DNA of 64,000 nt from Peronospora farinosa. Lineage: Eukaryota > Oomycota > Peronosporomycetes > Peronosporales > Peronosporaceae. Every line of letters starts with the position of its first letter. Position 1 is the first letter of the stretch. The notes beneath the pieces are model-generated. The model did not search any database and was not told the DNA's origin. It saw only the letters and a list, made by a program, of their open reading frames with translations. The stretch spans positions 930,001 to 994,000 of the forward strand of contig CANTFK010000994.1 of NCBI GenBank assembly GCA_947646735.1. Reading direction: 5' to 3'. This document shows positions 43,073 through 54,343 of this stretch, piece by piece. A program made the position numbers and the translations under genes.

Positions 43073-46000
43073 TCATTCCTCGAAATCACTGTCGTCGTCG
43101 TCAGCATCATCCAATGCAAAACTTTCTTCCGCGTCATCATTCTTGTCTTTCTTCTCGTCATCACTTGAGATTACATCACAGACGATGCGCTTTTGCGTAC
43201 GAGCTTGACGTTTGGGACGAGCAGATATTGGTGAAGGAGCAGCTGCGTCGTCGCTAAATGCATCACCACTGTCTTCATCTTCAAGAGGCGACTTCTTTGA
43301 CTTCTTCTTGGCAAGTGTAGCCTTCTTGACCGGTGCGGCCTTCTTAGGTCTAGCAGCTGGCAACTTCTTAGCAGGTGCTTTACGGGCAGGGGCCTTTCGA
43401 TTTGCTGCGGACTTTGACGCAGACTTCTTCGCATTATCTGAAGGCATGGCGAAGACATCATCTTCCCCATCCATTTCGGCCGTTTTCTCATCGTCGGAAT
43501 CCGCCAAATCGATTGTCGCCGCAGGCTTAGTTGAGCGTATTGCTTTTGGTGTACTAGTAGAAGCAGGTGCAACCTTCTTGGGAGAAACTTTGAATCTACG
43601 AGCAAGTCGCTCCGCCAGCGAAAGCTCTTCGACCTCTTCTTCGCTTTTCTCCTTGATTGCTGGTGGTTCTTCCTTGGTTTTGAAAAATGCGGTAATGGTA
43701 CTTGGTTTTGACTCCTTGTTCGAGTTTGACTTGCTCTCCTTTGTGCCATTAACCTTGCTCGCGGCGGATTCCTTCTTGATCGGCCGCTTTACTGAAGTTT
43801 TCGGCTTAGCCTTGATGCGAGGCTTCTTCGTCCCTTCGACACTAAAGTCAGAATCTTCGTCATCCTCTTCAATGTCGCTGTCATTTCTATTCTTTCGTTT
43901 CCTCTTCTTCGTAGCAGCCTTCTTACCTTTTCCGCTCTTCTTCTTAGGTGTGTGCGACAGAATCCTCTCACGCTCTTCTTCTGTCTCGACCAGCATTTTC
44001 TCCAGCTCGTCAAGATCGGTGAGCCACAAATCCTGCACCGTCCTGCCTTCCAAGACGCTGTACTCTTGCTCACGATCCTGAAGCTCAGTACGCAGCTTGT
44101 CGACGCGTTCCTTCGTCAGGCTCAAGATCTTCATCGATAATAAGTAGTCGTAGCCTTTGCTGGCATCAGCCAAATCGTTGTCTTCCTCCATAGATTCGTT
44201 CGAGTCCTCGGTATCGCTCTTCTTCTTCAACTTCGGCACAATCTGGTCGTAGCCTTCTGCTACCAGTTCTTCCAAAAGGTCTTGCTTTTTTCTGTTATTC
44301 ACGATCAGCTTGTCTTCGACAACTGACAGGACAAAACGAGCCTTATTCGATAGAAGTTTAATTTGATCCTGCAATTTCTGCAGCATGGACTTCTTTCTGC
44401 GATCGTAGTACTCCAGACGAACGCTGTAAAACTCCTCCAAGATATCTTTAGGGCTCTCAAACTTCTTGATATGACCGTCTCGATCAAAAAGGTGCATGTT
44501 CGTGGTTGACAAAGAAGACTCGAGTTTAAACTTTTTGACAATTCCTCCTGGGGCCTTGGTAATATCACTCAACACCTTCGGCTCCAACGTGATCGTGAAT
44601 AACACCTTCACATCGGTGTGATTTTCTTTAAAGTCCTTGATTGTGCCCGCATCAAGCAGTCCTTCCAAGAATTGTTTGTACGTTTGGGTCCACAACTTAA
44701 CAGGAAGCTCTGAGATCACGAGCGTGCTGTCGTCAATGACCTCATACAGACCCTGGACAATAAAATTGCTAGTATCGGTTCCACGCGAGCTGGTCTTTTC
44801 CACAATATGACCAGTGAACCCACGGTACCAAGGAATAAGAGGAGTGACTTCCTGTCCGTTGATCATCTTCCGCAGACTCTTAATGATGTCTAGTGGGTTG
44901 TAGTTGGGAACAGAGCTAGACCAACCCGTTCCAATACCGTCACTGCCGTTAACGAGCACCATGGGAATAACCGGAATGTACCACTCCGGTTCGATTGACT
45001 GGCCGTCTTCGTCCAAATACTTCAGCACATCATTGTCCAGAGGATCATAGAGCCTACGCGTGAGTTGTTCCAAATTTGTGAAAATATAACGAGAGCTGGC
45101 CGCATCCTTGCCACCCATTAAACGCGTACCAAACTGACCGATGGGTGACAGAAGGTGAATGTTGTTGCTTCCGACGAAATCCTGTGCCATATTCACGATA
45201 CAGCCCTGCAAACTTTGTTCGCCGTGATGGTACGCAGAGTGTTCTGACACGTAGCCAGCCAGTTGTGCGACCTTGAGCTCCGACTAGGATTCACAAGCCA
45301 CAGTATGCATCAGACATTAACAAAGCCATGACATTACTCAATACGCAGCACTTACCCGAAGGTTACGCTTGAAGCAGCAGAATAGCACTTTACGCTGCGA
45401 CGGCTTAAATCCATCGATGGCGCTTGGAATTGAACGGATGTTGTCGGCCATGGAGAAAAGAATGAGTTCCTTGTTGACGAACCTAATAATAAGCAGAAAC
45501 GTTGGTACTGAGGCACTCATAAAACTTTGTATGCAAGAAACGTACTCAGTGTAGCCCATGGCATCAACATCGTAGTCAACGTGGGTCCCAGGTTCGTAGC
45601 CTCGCAGCCAGTCTTTGCGATCCTCGACACGCTTTTTCGAGAACGCCATGTCAATGATATCCGAATCACCATCTCCTTTGTATGCAAACTCAATCTGATG
45701 AGTCTGCAGATCAGAGAAGTACTCCTTGGTCTCAGCTGCTGTACTCGTACCCAGACCCTTATAGTACTTGATCACCCAACCACGTCCTTGGTTTGTTCTT
45801 TCACGCCAAGCTTCGTACTCTGGCATCGTGTAGAAAACTTTCTTTGTCCGTCCTTTGCTGCACTTTACAATTGGAGTAATGAACTCTTGCAAAAAGCCGT
45901 CTAGACGCAGCAGTGATGGCCAAAAGTGGTGAATGAGGTTGATCACCAGACCCTTGATGTGACTGCCGTCGTGATCTTGATCTGCCATGATCATCAAGTG

Positions 46001-48055
46001 ACCATACCTCAAGCCCTTCGTAGACTCGTAGTTTTCGCCGTACTTGAGACCAAGGATCTTGACCACGTTTTGAATCTCCTCATTCTTCAAAATTTGAGTG
46101 TGACTTGCTTCACGAACGTTTAGCATCTTACCTCGCAATGGGAAGACACCATAGTAATCTCTGCCAACGACAGCAAGGCCACCAACAGCAACAGTTTTAG
46201 CGGAATCGCCTTCTGTTAGAATCAGAGTGCAATCTTTGCTTTTCGCTGTACCAGCGTGATTGGCATCATCCAGTTTGGGAATACCAGTAAGCCGTGACCG
46301 TTTACCACCGCTGCCGCCTTTTCGTCGCAGCTCTGCCGTCTGCTTGAATGCCGCGAAAGAAAGAATTTTCTCTACTAGTCCACTCTTTTCCACTTGCTTC
46401 AAGAATTTGTCGCTAAGGTGGAAATTTGATCCAAAGCCGTTGGCTCTTGTCGTCAGGGTTTCTTTCGTCTGTAAAACAAAGAAAAAAGAGCAGATTGCAC
46501 GTGTTAGTGGATAATTAATAACAGTAAAAAACCAAGCCGTGCGTACTTGAGAGTCAAACGCGGGGTTCTCGATCAGCGCGCTCACGTAGACAAACATGTG
46601 GTTTTTGATGTAATTCGGTTTGACGGCGTCGCCCTTGTTTTTTTTCTTCAGTACACTGACAAGTTTGGTTGTAATTTGGTCCACAATATAGGCTACGTGC
46701 TGGCCACCTTTTGTGGTACAAATGCCGTTGACAAAGCTTACTTGCTGGAAACCATCTTCGCTCATGCCAATACCAACCTGCCAGCGCTCGTCCGGCTTTT
46801 CAAAGATAACTCCATTCTTTGCAACGTTCGACGGCTTGCCCTTAGCGGCCTTTACCTTCTTCGACCTTTCTTCATCGTCGTAGTCGTCGTCATCACCATT
46901 TTCTTCCGGATGAGAGTCTTCATCCTCCTTTGTGTCCTTCTCAGCTTCAAAGCCACGAGGTCCAGGATACAATGCAACATATTGTGGGAATGACTTGATA
47001 GGAATCTTTTCGCCATTAAGAAAGACGTTCAGTCCTTTCCCAGAAACACCAGCTACATCGTACACCCGTTTCTTAAACAGCGAGACGATATCTTCATTTA
47101 GCGAATCAAGTTTAAACCGTTCTAAATCAGGTTTAAATGAAATGCACGTAAAATCCTTCTGCGTCCATTTTGTGATGGAGGGTGGATTTTTCTTCCCCAT
47201 ATTGTTTTCAAATACTTGTTTATATCGTTGTTTCGTACTTGAATCGGCCGTCTCGACAATAAATTCATTTGAAAAGATATTTGCAAGTTTCGCCCCATAT
47301 CCATTTCGTCCCCCGGTTGTTTTCTTTTTATTATCATCAAAATTACTTCCCGTAAGTAAATGACCAAAGATTAATTCTGGGACATAAACTTGATGTTCTT
47401 TATGCAAGACAATAGGAATCCCTTTACCATTATTCCAGACCGAAATCTCATTCTTTGGTACGTCAATTGTCACTTTTAGTGTATTCATGGCCTTGTCTCG
47501 TTGTTTATTATCACAGGCATTCACAATAATCTCGTCAAAAATCTTGTATAATCCTGGCACATATGTGATCTTTTTTAGCACCATTTTCTGTTGGAGCTCG
47601 TCCAAAATCCACATGTTTTGCTCCACGTGTTCAATTGAACCCACATAAGTATCAGGACGTAGTAAAATATGTTCCAATTGGGATTTTTTCTGATAAATTT
47701 GTTCAATACTTTGCTTGTCTGTGTCGTCCATGGCTTCATTTTCACTGACATGGACGTCAAATGTCGAGCCGTCCGTCTCATTGTCCGATGAAGGGTCACG
47801 ACTGTCCATGACATTTGTCTTTTTCTTTTTACTTGATGGTTTTTTCATAGATTTTAGTACTGGACGTACTTTTCCAGAGGCTAAAGGGGTCTTTTTTTTA
47901 CGAGGAAGGGTGGATTTTATCTTGGATTTTGATGGGATTGGTATAAAATCCTATAGATATTTTGTTATATAGTAATAAAGTAATTAGAGAAAAAGAAAGA
48001 GAGAGAGAAGAAAGAGAGTAGACGTACGTACATTGTCATCCTCCAAGTCACTCAT
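43073..48055 (-). CDS. TOP2: DNA topoisomerase II
   Basis: The enzyme passes one DNA duplex through another, using ATP, in the nucleus. Five exons are inferred: 48055-48032, 47950-46547, 46468-45546, 45482-45356, 45283-43073, giving 1562 residues. Introns are 64-81 bp except one of 78 bp (46469-46546) that is in frame and stop-free. ATPase domain: WNNGKGIPI and GGRNGYGAKLANIF. TOPRIM: LTEGDSAKTVAVGG and DQDHDGSHIKG. Breakage-reunion core: NKELILFSMADN, KVAQLAGYV, AYHHGEQSL, and the catalytic Tyr in GGKDAASSRYIF. The C-terminal 350 or so residues are a Lys/Ala/Ser/Asp-rich disordered tail with probable nuclear localisation signals and an acidic end. The tiny first exon encodes only MSDLEDDN. 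Length is typical for eukaryotes. Confidence 0.95.
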
Positions 48056-48409
48056 AATGGTGTCGTCGATAAAAGGGAAGAAGAAAATGGGGTGTCGTAG
48101 AGTTGATGTCGATTGGATATTTTTTGCTTGCGGCTTGCAGTGCAGAATGTAAAATGACGTGGAAAAATCGTTTGGATTGGGATGGATATATCTGTTGCTA
48201 ATCTGGCGTCGTTCGAGGTTTCACCGTATACTTGAGTTGAGTATAGGCTCGTTTTTTTAAATATCCTGAAGATTTTATCGCATAGATTTTGATTTTTGTA
48301 CCAAATAAGTATAAAAAAATGCGACGATATATAAGGCATTGACAATAGTTAAAGTGTCACGTCAGACCACCTACATCACCTCATCTCAGTCAGTCTCACC
48401 AGATCATAC
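48056..48409. other. Intergenic between helicase fusion and topoisomerase genes
   Basis: About 350 bp hold the topoisomerase promoter and the helicase 3' end, both on the reverse strand. I see nothing else. Confidence 0.5.
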
Positions 48410-51400
48410 CTAAGCCATATAAAACGCTGGAAAACGAGTCGGCGTCTCTCCTTCTGTCAGCATTCTTTTGTCGGGCAAATTCATTGACAAGCGTTGCCAC
48501 TTGCAGTCCCTCACTCTTGCTTTGCTCTCCTTTGTCAAAAAGACAGAATCATCCGCCAATGCCAACAAGTCGGACACGCACACTCGTCGACCCCCTACTC
48601 TCGCGTTAAGCGCATCCGATAATGCTGCACGTACTGCGTTGATCGTAGCTAGTACTTCAACACGAAGGGCCATTTTGCGTGGGAAAGTTGCGTCTTGAGC
48701 CCCTACCTTTACCAGTAAAATTTCTCCCACTTTTGCATCCATGTGCAATTGAATGTTCGCGTGTCGTGGAGCAGTAACCAGCAGCATAATCGGGTAGTAA
48801 CACAAGCTACTTGGGGGAAGCAGCGTGCAGTTGGTGCACCACATTCTCGTCTCATCGCCAGTGAACAATCGCTCAGCATATACCGCTAATAGTTTGGCTT
48901 CTCTTTCCCCCTTCTTTGGTTTCGTTTCCAGTGGTCGGATAGGCAGCGAAAAGAGGCTGCGGCTACCAGTTGATGCCTTGACGTTATCTTTTTGCTGCTG
49001 CCACGATAATCCACACGCAGTACTGCCCGATACACGAAACTTATACGCGTGCTCACTTTCGTCCGGATTCGGCCGCATGGCCAAGTTCACAGGAAACTTT
49101 TCGCCACGAATGTAGTAAACCAGCGATACTGGAAAGCTCATTCTCGATACAGTATCTTTGGTTACTTCGCTAAAGCAGTTTTCTTCGCGCTCACCTCCTG
49201 CGTGACTTTTTGAAGTGGTGTAAGAGTAGATCGACACGATGTCGTGCTCGTGGGCGAGAGCTGCAAGCTCATCCGTCGGGTTGGGGCTGCTAGCGAGTTG
49301 ATTGAATAGTGTGGCCTTCTCTTTATTCGACAAAGAAAGAAACCTCGCAGCTTCTTCCCTGTCCACTTTTAAATCCACACGATCAGTGCCGTCATGATCA
49401 TCATCCGCATATTTGGTGGGCTTCGCCCGTGCACTCCCAATGAGATGCTCACCGTAGTTCTGAACTATCAAAAAACGCAAGACACTCACTTCATTACGTT
49501 TGCCAGCGATAGTGTCTCGAGCAAATTCTAGAAGATGCTTGTCTACCCGCTGCGAGCTTGCGTACCCATCCAATTTACTCAACATAATGACCGTTTTTGC
49601 GTCCAAGAGATGGTTAAACTCATCGGATTTGCTCTTCGACAGCGCAATCAAGCGTACACAAAGATCCGAGATCAAGAAATTCAGAGTCTGGTACCGTCGA
49701 GCGGCAATCGACATCTTGTAAAGAACGCCGCTCAAGTTGCGCTTGCCGTTTCGAGGTTGCTCACTCATCGTTTTCATATAAAACAACCAGATTGATAGTG
49801 GCTCGCTCCACATTCCATCATCCAGTTTCAGCTTTGCCTGCAAGTTCTTCTTCATTTCTTTCAAATAACTTTGTGTAGACTGTGCATGATAGAACGACGG
49901 CATCACAAACACATCCGGTACGGCAAGAATTGCCACTAGCACGACAGTATTCAGCAACAACGTCCACGACTCACCATTGCTAGTGGTATCACGGACCATG
50001 TAGGCGCCAGTCATTAGTAGTCGACACAGCTCGAGGCTGAGAGGCATCTGGCAGACAAAAGACCCGAACCTAGTCAAACGAGATTTATCTTCTTCATCCG
50101 AGTCAATGGCATCGAATGAAGACAGCAGCTTGTAGGCTCCACCAATATGAGAAAGATCTGGTGCGTCCAAAGCCTGTCTGAGAAGTGAGCTGGGCACTCC
50201 AAACTGGCTAAGCCGTCCCTTCAGTTGCAGCACGATGCGGTCAAGCGGTTTACGCAGCAATTCCGGGGTATTGTATTCAGCCATACAGCGGTCGCGGAAT
50301 GACTCTGTGAACAAATGAAACGCCGTGCCAGGCATGACTCGTCCAGCACGCCCTGAGCGTTGTGTCGCAGAAGCACGTGAGCACCAAGTATTTACCAATA
50401 CCTCCGCGTGCGATTTCCCTGCATTTGGCATCTCAATCTGCTTTTCTATTGCGCAATTGATCACATGCGTAACATCAGGGATGGTCACGCTGCTCTCAGC
50501 AATGTTTGTAGACAAAATAATTTTGGTGGACCTCGCCCCTAGCAATTTGAATGCCTTCTGTTGATGCTCTAGCTCAATTCCAGAGTGCAGCACCAACACT
50601 TGCACATTTTGGCCGCCAGCACTCATCGCAATGATGCTCAACGACTCATATAGCGAGTCAATGCTTCCAATACCAGGCAGGAATATGAGAATACACTGTG
50701 ATCCAGTCTGATCACGGTGGCCATCGATGAGTAAACGCACCATCTCCTCAACAATAACCAACTGCTTTTCATGTATCTTTGTGATGGCCTTCTTCGCCAT
50801 TTCAGTGTTTGCACTCAAGCCCTTTTGCGAAAGTATTTGGAATTGGTCTCTCAAAAGCACCATTTCCTTTTGACGCCGTCGCCACAGACCTGGAAACCAT
50901 TCTGAAAGACCGTCTAGGTAGACGGTTTCTACTGGAAACAGCTTGGAGCCAACAAAAAGAGGTTTTCTGTTGACTAAACGCGTCGAGAGCGCCTTGCCAA
51001 GGTACTCTATCAAAATTTGCGCATCCATGGTTGCAGACATGATCACTAAGCGAAGATGAGAATGATCTTTCAGCTGCAGCTTTAGGAGTAACAACAGCAA
51101 ATCAACATCCATACTGCGCTCGTGTACTTCATCAAGCACTAAGTGCGTGATATTCTGCAACGCATCCGGGTCATGAATAAGCCGCTCAACCATGTACCCA
51201 GTCGTGACGTACGTGATCTTAGTCTTGCTGGAAATCAGCTGTTTTTGCCCGATCCTGTATCCAACAATTTTTCCTACTTGGCCATCCTCTCCAAACTCGT
51301 TCCCTTCCCGCATCCTAGCCACCGTATTAGCCAGTTCAATCGCAGCAATACGCCGTGGTTGTGTAACGTAGATGTTCACAGGACGTTCACTAGTAGCGCG

Positions 51401-54064
51401 ATCTCGAGCCCAAGAGTCGTACAAAAACTGAGGCACCGACGTACTTTTACCACAACCAGTCTCGCCTTGAATGATTGTCAGTTGATTTTCCATCACGTTG
51501 TCTAGAATCTCTTTTCGATGACCAAACACTGGCAGCGTCTTCATCAAACCCTTCAGACTCACTGGCTTTTTGGGCTCGGTTTCCGTGTTCGGCACATACC
51601 CGGCGTCTTGGCGCACAGCACTGTTGGTGCCCCTACGCTTTGCCACAGACGACGGCATGAACCACTTTATCGAACGAGAACCAAATGCGGGCGCAGATGC
51701 TCGAAGATTCGAGGAAGATCCAGGTGGCAGAGGCGGAATAAATTGGTCTCCAGCATTGGCTATAACCAATGGAGAGTTAAGCGTTGGCGATAGCGAGCCA
51801 AGCAGTGACGGTGGCATGAACTCAGTCGGAGGAAGGGGAGGTGGAATTAATGACGGTACTTCAGCACTATCGGTGTTGATAGAACCATTCTTCGTCATGG
51901 CAGTTTCCAATGCATTAACCACAATGCTCTTATTCTTGTTGACGCGCATTACGTTAGGTGGAAGCGGGATCATTGCTTTCATGCGTTGCATCGTAACACG
52001 GACGGTCGTGTAATGATTCCAAAAAAGGTTAAAGTTAGAAATTTCAGCGAAAGACTTGATCACCGGCTTTACCTCTTTTCGTGTAAACGTCTCCTTCCTC
52101 GCTGGGCTAGTGTTGCTACCATGCTGCATCATAATCTTCGAAACTTGAACGAACACTTCACCCGAGAAATACGTTGCGCAACCCGACTTTCGTGGCAAAT
52201 TATTACCTATCACAAGCCGCAGCTGGTGAAGCTGTTTGAGGATCTCCAGATAGCCGCCCACGACAGCATAGGCTTCCATATTCAAAAGCTGCTCGTCAAA
52301 CACGACGAGATCCCAAGGTTCTGACTTTTTCTTGGACATATCTACCGCCAGTGAAATCAGGGACGATAGCAACAAGAGCTCAAGAAGTCGATCGTCCAGT
52401 AACCTTGCGTCAGCAAGGTACATGCAATCTTGTTTCCACAAGGCAAGTAGACTATACACTATGTTTTTTACTGCAAACCCCTTTTTGTCAGTCTTTCCAA
52501 GCATACTTGCTAACTCATGCACCTTCATAGATTTTTCACTAGAATCGTCGTACAATAGCTGAAATACCAAAGAGCGAAGCATCCGGTCTACCGCACGTGC
52601 AGAGCGACCTTGCACAGGAACAGACAGAAATGGACGAAGACAGTCCAAGGGTGCGACACGTACTTCCACTACACTATCAATTGTTGTTTCTTGCACCACC
52701 GGCGCGTCTAACGCCAAGTACGATAGATACCGCACTGGTGCTTGCAGTTCATTGAGCGACTTTCCGTTTAGTCCAGGTACTGACGACAAAGGATCGAATC
52801 TCTGACTTAGTCCTCGCACATTCATTTCCAATATGTCGATCGCCATCGGGGGATAATCGAATTGATCTATCAGCTTTTTGTATCGATTCATTTTCTTGTG
52901 CGGTAAAATCGCCTCAATGTTCATTGGAAACTTATTCAAGAACGCTTTTTCGTGTCCATAAAATCGATAAATTTCAAAAAGTGCTCGTAAAAAGCCCTTC
53001 CTCTTCGTCTCAATCTGACTCAAAAAAGGGTTTTCCAACGTCGATAAATGCTCCACCACCCATCGTGCTGCATCTGCAGGATACAACGAGCTTGACTCTC
53101 GTTGTCGCTGCACAGGAAACCCCAATACTGCAGCCATACCGAACTCATTGTCCAATAATGGCGTAAAGTCATTGCCACAGAGCAGTGCCAAGTCCACCAA
53201 TTGGTCCACTTGCAGCCCGAGTGTCTGGGCCACCAAATCAGACGAGAAAACCCTTGCACGCAGTTTCATCCCGTATAATTTCTGCTCGTCTTCATAGAAA
53301 ATCAATTTCCCAAACGGAATGTACTTGACCCCTTTCATGACTAAAAAGTCCGAGTCTTCACCTAAGACCGCAAAAGCCGCTCCTGTTCGGACTAAAGCAC
53401 CCAATTCTTCATCAGCCTCTCGACTTGCCGTCATAATAGCAATACCGTGTTTCTTTAATACACCACGCAACTTTTCCCGAGCAAATGGAAACCGCCCGTT
53501 CGTCTGCAACAATGTCTTGCCCAGCAAAGCACGAGTAGTAGCACTACTATTTTCAGTAGTATCAAAAATACTACTACTAGAAATAGTACTACTACCAGCA
53601 GTACTATTCCTAATAAAAGTAGTAGTAGCACGGGTAGTAGTACTTGTCATAGTATTATTACTACTACTAGTAGTAGTACTACTAGAAGTAGTAGTACTAT
53701 TTGTCATCTGGCCCACTTGTTCAATCAGTTGAGCTTTTTGCACTGCTCGATCTTGTAGACAAAGGCCTTTACGATGACTCTCCCCTCCAAAACTCTGTGG
53801 TGGGTCCGTAATAAACAAAAGACGTACGTGTCGTTTTTGGAGTCTTTGAAGCCACGTCTCCATGTATTTTTCCAGTCTCAACGTACAACCACCGAATAAA
53901 AGCCATGCAGACGATCCCTTGGTCTCCTGAAACAACTTTTCACAAAGATAATAGAGAAAACCTACAAAATCAACAGCTAATGTTACATCATGTAGATCCG
54001 ATACTTCAATAGACGTCTGTGTCTCGTGCTGTCGGCAGTAGCGCGTAAGTCCACGCACTCCCAT
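48410..54064 (-). CDS. XPG/Asteroid-like nuclease domain fused to a DEAH-box RNA helicase
   Basis: This is an 1884-residue single-exon protein. The N-terminus MGVRGLTRYCRQ and the acidic LAVDFVGFLYYL match the XPG-N domain of Asteroid-type FEN-like proteins. After a Ser/Thr-rich insert (about 120-180), residues about 205-250 carry an XPG-I-like region (SREADEELGALV, VLGEDSDF), so the catalytic acidic residues are largely kept. From about 860: helicase motif I GETGCGKST, DEVH box (about 980), SATMDA, STNIAESSVTIPD, QRSGRAGR (about 1240), then HA2-like and OB-like regions and a 200-residue extension. DEAH helicases unwind or remodel RNA with ATP. The nuclease fusion suggests a combined unwinding and cutting enzyme, which is inference. 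It is uninterrupted, so fusion by assembly error is unlikely. Confidence 0.85.
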   Translation of the reverse strand: MGVRGLTRYCRQHETQTSIEVSDLHDVTLAVDFVGFLYYLCEKLFQETKGSSAWLLFGGCTLRLEKYMETWLQRLQKRHVRLLFITDPPQSFGGESHRKGLCLQDRAVQKAQLIEQVGQMTNSTTTSSSTTTSSSNNTMTSTTTRATTTFIRNSTAGSSTISSSSIFDTTENSSATTRALLGKTLLQTNGRFPFAREKLRGVLKKHGIAIMTASREADEELGALVRTGAAFAVLGEDSDFLVMKGVKYIPFGKLIFYEDEQKLYGMKLRARVFSSDLVAQTLGLQVDQLVDLALLCGNDFTPLLDNEFGMAAVLGFPVQRQRESSSLYPADAARWVVEHLSTLENPFLSQIETKRKGFLRALFEIYRFYGHEKAFLNKFPMNIEAILPHKKMNRYKKLIDQFDYPPMAIDILEMNVRGLSQRFDPLSSVPGLNGKSLNELQAPVRYLSYLALDAPVVQETTIDSVVEVRVAPLDCLRPFLSVPVQGRSARAVDRMLRSLVFQLLYDDSSEKSMKVHELASMLGKTDKKGFAVKNIVYSLLALWKQDCMYLADARLLDDRLLELLLLSSLISLAVDMSKKKSEPWDLVVFDEQLLNMEAYAVVGGYLEILKQLHQLRLVIGNNLPRKSGCATYFSGEVFVQVSKIMMQHGSNTSPARKETFTRKEVKPVIKSFAEISNFNLFWNHYTTVRVTMQRMKAMIPLPPNVMRVNKNKSIVVNALETAMTKNGSINTDSAEVPSLIPPPLPPTEFMPPSLLGSLSPTLNSPLVIANAGDQFIPPLPPGSSSNLRASAPAFGSRSIKWFMPSSVAKRRGTNSAVRQDAGYVPNTETEPKKPVSLKGLMKTLPVFGHRKEILDNVMENQLTIIQGETGCGKSTSVPQFLYDSWARDRATSERPVNIYVTQPRRIAAIELANTVARMREGNEFGEDGQVGKIVGYRIGQKQLISSKTKITYVTTGYMVERLIHDPDALQNITHLVLDEVHERSMDVDLLLLLLKLQLKDHSHLRLVIMSATMDAQILIEYLGKALSTRLVNRKPLFVGSKLFPVETVYLDGLSEWFPGLWRRRQKEMVLLRDQFQILSQKGLSANTEMAKKAITKIHEKQLVIVEEMVRLLIDGHRDQTGSQCILIFLPGIGSIDSLYESLSIIAMSAGGQNVQVLVLHSGIELEHQQKAFKLLGARSTKIILSTNIAESSVTIPDVTHVINCAIEKQIEMPNAGKSHAEVLVNTWCSRASATQRSGRAGRVMPGTAFHLFTESFRDRCMAEYNTPELLRKPLDRIVLQLKGRLSQFGVPSSLLRQALDAPDLSHIGGAYKLLSSFDAIDSDEEDKSRLTRFGSFVCQMPLSLELCRLLMTGAYMVRDTTSNGESWTLLLNTVVLVAILAVPDVFVMPSFYHAQSTQSYLKEMKKNLQAKLKLDDGMWSEPLSIWLFYMKTMSEQPRNGKRNLSGVLYKMSIAARRYQTLNFLISDLCVRLIALSKSKSDEFNHLLDAKTVIMLSKLDGYASSQRVDKHLLEFARDTIAGKRNEVSVLRFLIVQNYGEHLIGSARAKPTKYADDDHDGTDRVDLKVDREEAARFLSLSNKEKATLFNQLASSPNPTDELAALAHEHDIVSIYSYTTSKSHAGGEREENCFSEVTKDTVSRMSFPVSLVYYIRGEKFPVNLAMRPNPDESEHAYKFRVSGSTACGLSWQQQKDNVKASTGSRSLFSLPIRPLETKPKKGEREAKLLAVYAERLFTGDETRMWCTNCTLLPPSSLCYYPIMLLVTAPRHANIQLHMDAKVGEILLVKVGAQDATFPRKMALRVEVLATINAVRAALSDALNARVGGRRVCVSDLLALADDSVFLTKESKARVRDCKWQRLSMNLPDKRMLTEGETPTRFPAFYMA
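53515..53710. repeat. Imperfect (AGT)n/(ACT)n trinucleotide tract
   Basis: Clusters of AGTAGTAGT and ACTACTACT in mixed orientation encode the Ser/Thr-rich insert of the nuclease-helicase protein. The inverted AGT/ACT blocks can form hairpins. The reading frame stays open, so the length change is tolerated as a linker. Confidence 0.8.
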
Positions 54065-54343
54065 ATTTAATTGTTTTTTAGGGAGGAAGAGATTTTATAA
54101 AAAGATACGAGGAATTTTAATTTGTGACATGATTTTGAGTAGAAGGACTATAAATTTGTTCCAAAAAGACATAAAAACATTAAATGCGTTTATACATTTA
54201 GAAATGTTTTTATACAATAATTAGAAATGGTGTTAAAACACTACAAAACGTAACTGCTACATGGTAAAAAACTTAACATGCTTTTGAGTACTTAACCAAC
54301 AACTAAATACAGTCGACATGGATAATTCAAAATATCCCACACT

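Noticed and set aside
43171..43749. 192-codon reverse-strand frame rich in Arg/Ser/Leu
   Set aside because: It is a shifted frame of the topoisomerase II tail.
43212..44081. 289-codon + strand frame
   Set aside because: It is antisense to the Lys/Ser/Ala-rich topoisomerase II tail. The Ser/Phe/Leu-rich product is the expected shadow of AAG/GCC-rich codons.
51570..52013. 147-codon + strand frame with Gly-rich stretch
   Set aside because: It is antisense to the Pro-rich linker before the helicase domain; no motif.
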